A model generated the notes under the pieces. It saw only the letters and a program-made list of their open reading frames with translations, searched no databases and was not told the origin of the DNA. This document shows positions 14,785 to 15,817 of a stretch of DNA of 15,817 nt, piece by piece (position 1 is the stretch's first letter; each line of letters starts with the position of its first letter). Origin of the DNA: Rhodospirillaceae bacterium (GTDB lineage Bacteria; Pseudomonadota; Alphaproteobacteria; Dongiales; Dongiaceae); contig JAEUKU010000429.1 of assembly GCA_016794075.1 (NCBI GenBank), forward strand, positions 1 through 15,817. Direction: 5' to 3'. The translations under genes and the position numbers were made by a program.

Positions 14785-15711
14785 CTAAGGCTCCACTGCC
14801 ACCGGAGGCAGGAAGCTGCCGCCCCGAGCGACGAAGAAGTCCCACAGCAGGGAAGCGGCCGGCATGACCCGGCGCTCGGCCCGGCGCACGGCGAGCCACT
14901 GGCGCATGATCGGCAGGCCCACCACGTCGAGCATGGCGAGGCGCCCATCGGCCAGCTCGACCGCGACCGTGTGCGCGGACAAAAGCGCGATGCCGAGGCC
15001 CGCCATCACCGCCTGCTTGATGGTCTCGTTGGAATCGAACTCCATGCCGATGCTGGGCGCGGCCCCCGTCTCGGCCAGCAGCTGCTCGGTCAGCATGCGC
15101 GTGCCGGAGCCTTGCTCGCGCATCAGGAACGTCTCGTCGGACAGCGTCCGCGTCGAAACATAACGCCTGCCCACCAGGGCGTGATCGGGCGGTGCCACGA
15201 TCACATGCGGATGCGGGCCGATCACCGCGCGCTCCACATCGAAGCGGTTGGGCGGCCGGCCCATGACAGCGAAATCGATGGCGAATTCCTCCAGCGCGGC
15301 GATGGTTTCCTCGCGGTTGCCAACGGAGAGCCGGATATCGACCCCCGGATGCCCCTGCCTGAAGGCCGCGAGCACGCGAGGCGCGAAATACTTCGCCGTC
15401 GACACGACGCCGACGTGAACATGACCGGCCCGCGCGCCCTTGATCTCGTCGATCGTGTCGCCCGCCTCGACCAGCAGCGCCTCGATCCGGGCCGCCGTGT
15501 CGGCCAGGGCGCGGCCGGCATCGGTGGCGCGCATGCCGCCCTCCACCCGCTCCAGCAGCTTCACGCCGGCGAGTTCCTCGATCTGCTTCAGCTGCAGGGA
15601 GATGGCCGGCGGCGTGACGTTCAGCTCCTGCGCGGCGGCCGTGACGGTGCCGGTGCGGATTGTCGCACCCAAGGCTCGGAGCTGACGCAAACTCGTGTGC
15701 TGCAGGGACAT
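14785..15711 (-). CDS. LysR-family transcriptional regulator, CbbR-like
   Basis: A 308-aa LysR regulator. The winged helix-turn-helix covers about 8-60 (SLRQLRALG, then AAAQELNVTPPAISLQLKQ as recognition part). The effector domain starts near 90. STAKYFAPRVLAAF, VGNREET, FAVMGRPP and HPHVIVAPPDHAL are the blocks I associate with CbbR-type regulators of Calvin-cycle operons. No cbb gene is in the window; a target could lie to the right, divergent from it. ATG at 15711 fits the family, but no Shine-Dalgarno precedes it; a TTA-N7-TAA palindrome does. It is separated from the transporter operon by about 590 bp, so control of that operon is not implied. LysR membership is certain; the CbbR branch is likely. 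Confidence 0.88.
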   Translation of the reverse strand: MSLQHTSLRQLRALGATIRTGTVTAAAQELNVTPPAISLQLKQIEELAGVKLLERVEGGMRATDAGRALADTAARIEALLVEAGDTIDEIKGARAGHVHVGVVSTAKYFAPRVLAAFRQGHPGVDIRLSVGNREETIAALEEFAIDFAVMGRPPNRFDVERAVIGPHPHVIVAPPDHALVGRRYVSTRTLSDETFLMREQGSGTRMLTEQLLAETGAAPSIGMEFDSNETIKQAVMAGLGIALLSAHTVAVELADGRLAMLDVVGLPIMRQWLAVRRAERRVMPAASLLWDFFVARGGSFLPPVAVEP

Positions 15712-15724
15712 TTAGTTTTACTAA
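15712..15724. promoter_or_regulatory. LysR-type box (T-N11-A, TTA-N7-TAA) at the regulator's own start
   Basis: TTAGTTTTACTAA directly abuts the start codon of the CbbR-like gene. It fits both the general LysR T-N11-A rule and the TNA-N7-TNA pattern known for CbbR sites. The surrounding stretch to about 15760 is AT-rich. It suggests autoregulation, with possible control of a divergent gene beyond the right edge. Confidence 0.5.
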
Positions 15725-15817
15725 CAGAAAAAGAAAGCTAATTCAAATTTCCTTCATATCCCGCTGGCGCCATCATGCGCCCAAGCCACAGGCTGGCTGC
15801 GCGGCAGATCGCCGGCC

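Noticed and set aside
15769..15785. Sigma-54 type -24/-12 element near the right end
   Set aside because: GG and GC are nine, not ten, bases apart and the flanking consensus is poor.

Overview
The window is GC-rich throughout except for one short AT-rich patch. It carries a ubiquinone-type UbiU/UbiV pair, a nonulosonic (sialic-type) acid pathway, a CUT2-class sugar ABC operon and a CbbR-like LysR regulator. Together these suggest a proteobacterium, most likely an alphaproteobacterium of the Rhodospirillales or Hyphomicrobiales kind. That assignment is inferred from gene content and composition; there is no rRNA marker here.

Left block (1-6196, plus strand): the 3' part of ubiU, then ubiV, neuB, neuC, a surface-carbohydrate family protein and neuA. 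Gaps are 24 bp or less and ubiV-neuB overlap by ATGA, so this reads as one operon whose promoter lies left of the window. UbiU and UbiV keep all eight cysteines that bind their iron-sulfur clusters, so they should be a working O2-independent hydroxylation pair. NeuC, NeuB and NeuA are an epimerase/hydrolase, a PEP-condensing synthase and a CMP transferase. They suffice to make a CMP-activated nine-carbon acid from a UDP-amino sugar. The fifth gene has HP-like and S-like motifs and may be the transferase that uses this donor.

Middle block (6219-8820, minus strand, convergent with neuA): a GT-B-like glycosyltransferase followed by a membrane-anchored ATP-grasp enzyme of the sugar-transfer-associated type, with a GTG start and a strong Shine-Dalgarno. 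These probably decorate or assemble the same surface glycan.

Right block (9034-14196, minus strand): a catabolic-looking operon in transcription order of TIM-barrel sugar isomerase/epimerase, periplasmic binding protein, permease, single-domain ATPase and Gfo/Idh/MocA dehydrogenase. A 13-bp perfect hairpin lies between the binding-protein and permease genes. An AT-rich promoter-like region precedes the operon. The substrate cannot be read from sequence; an inositol-like or uncommon sugar fits the enzyme set.

Far right: about 460 bp without a convincing gene, then a CbbR-like LysR gene (minus strand) whose start codon abuts a TTA-N7-TAA palindrome. The most interesting point is the translationally coupled ubiUV-neuBCA arrangement, with a divergent NeuB and a candidate nonulosonate transferase.
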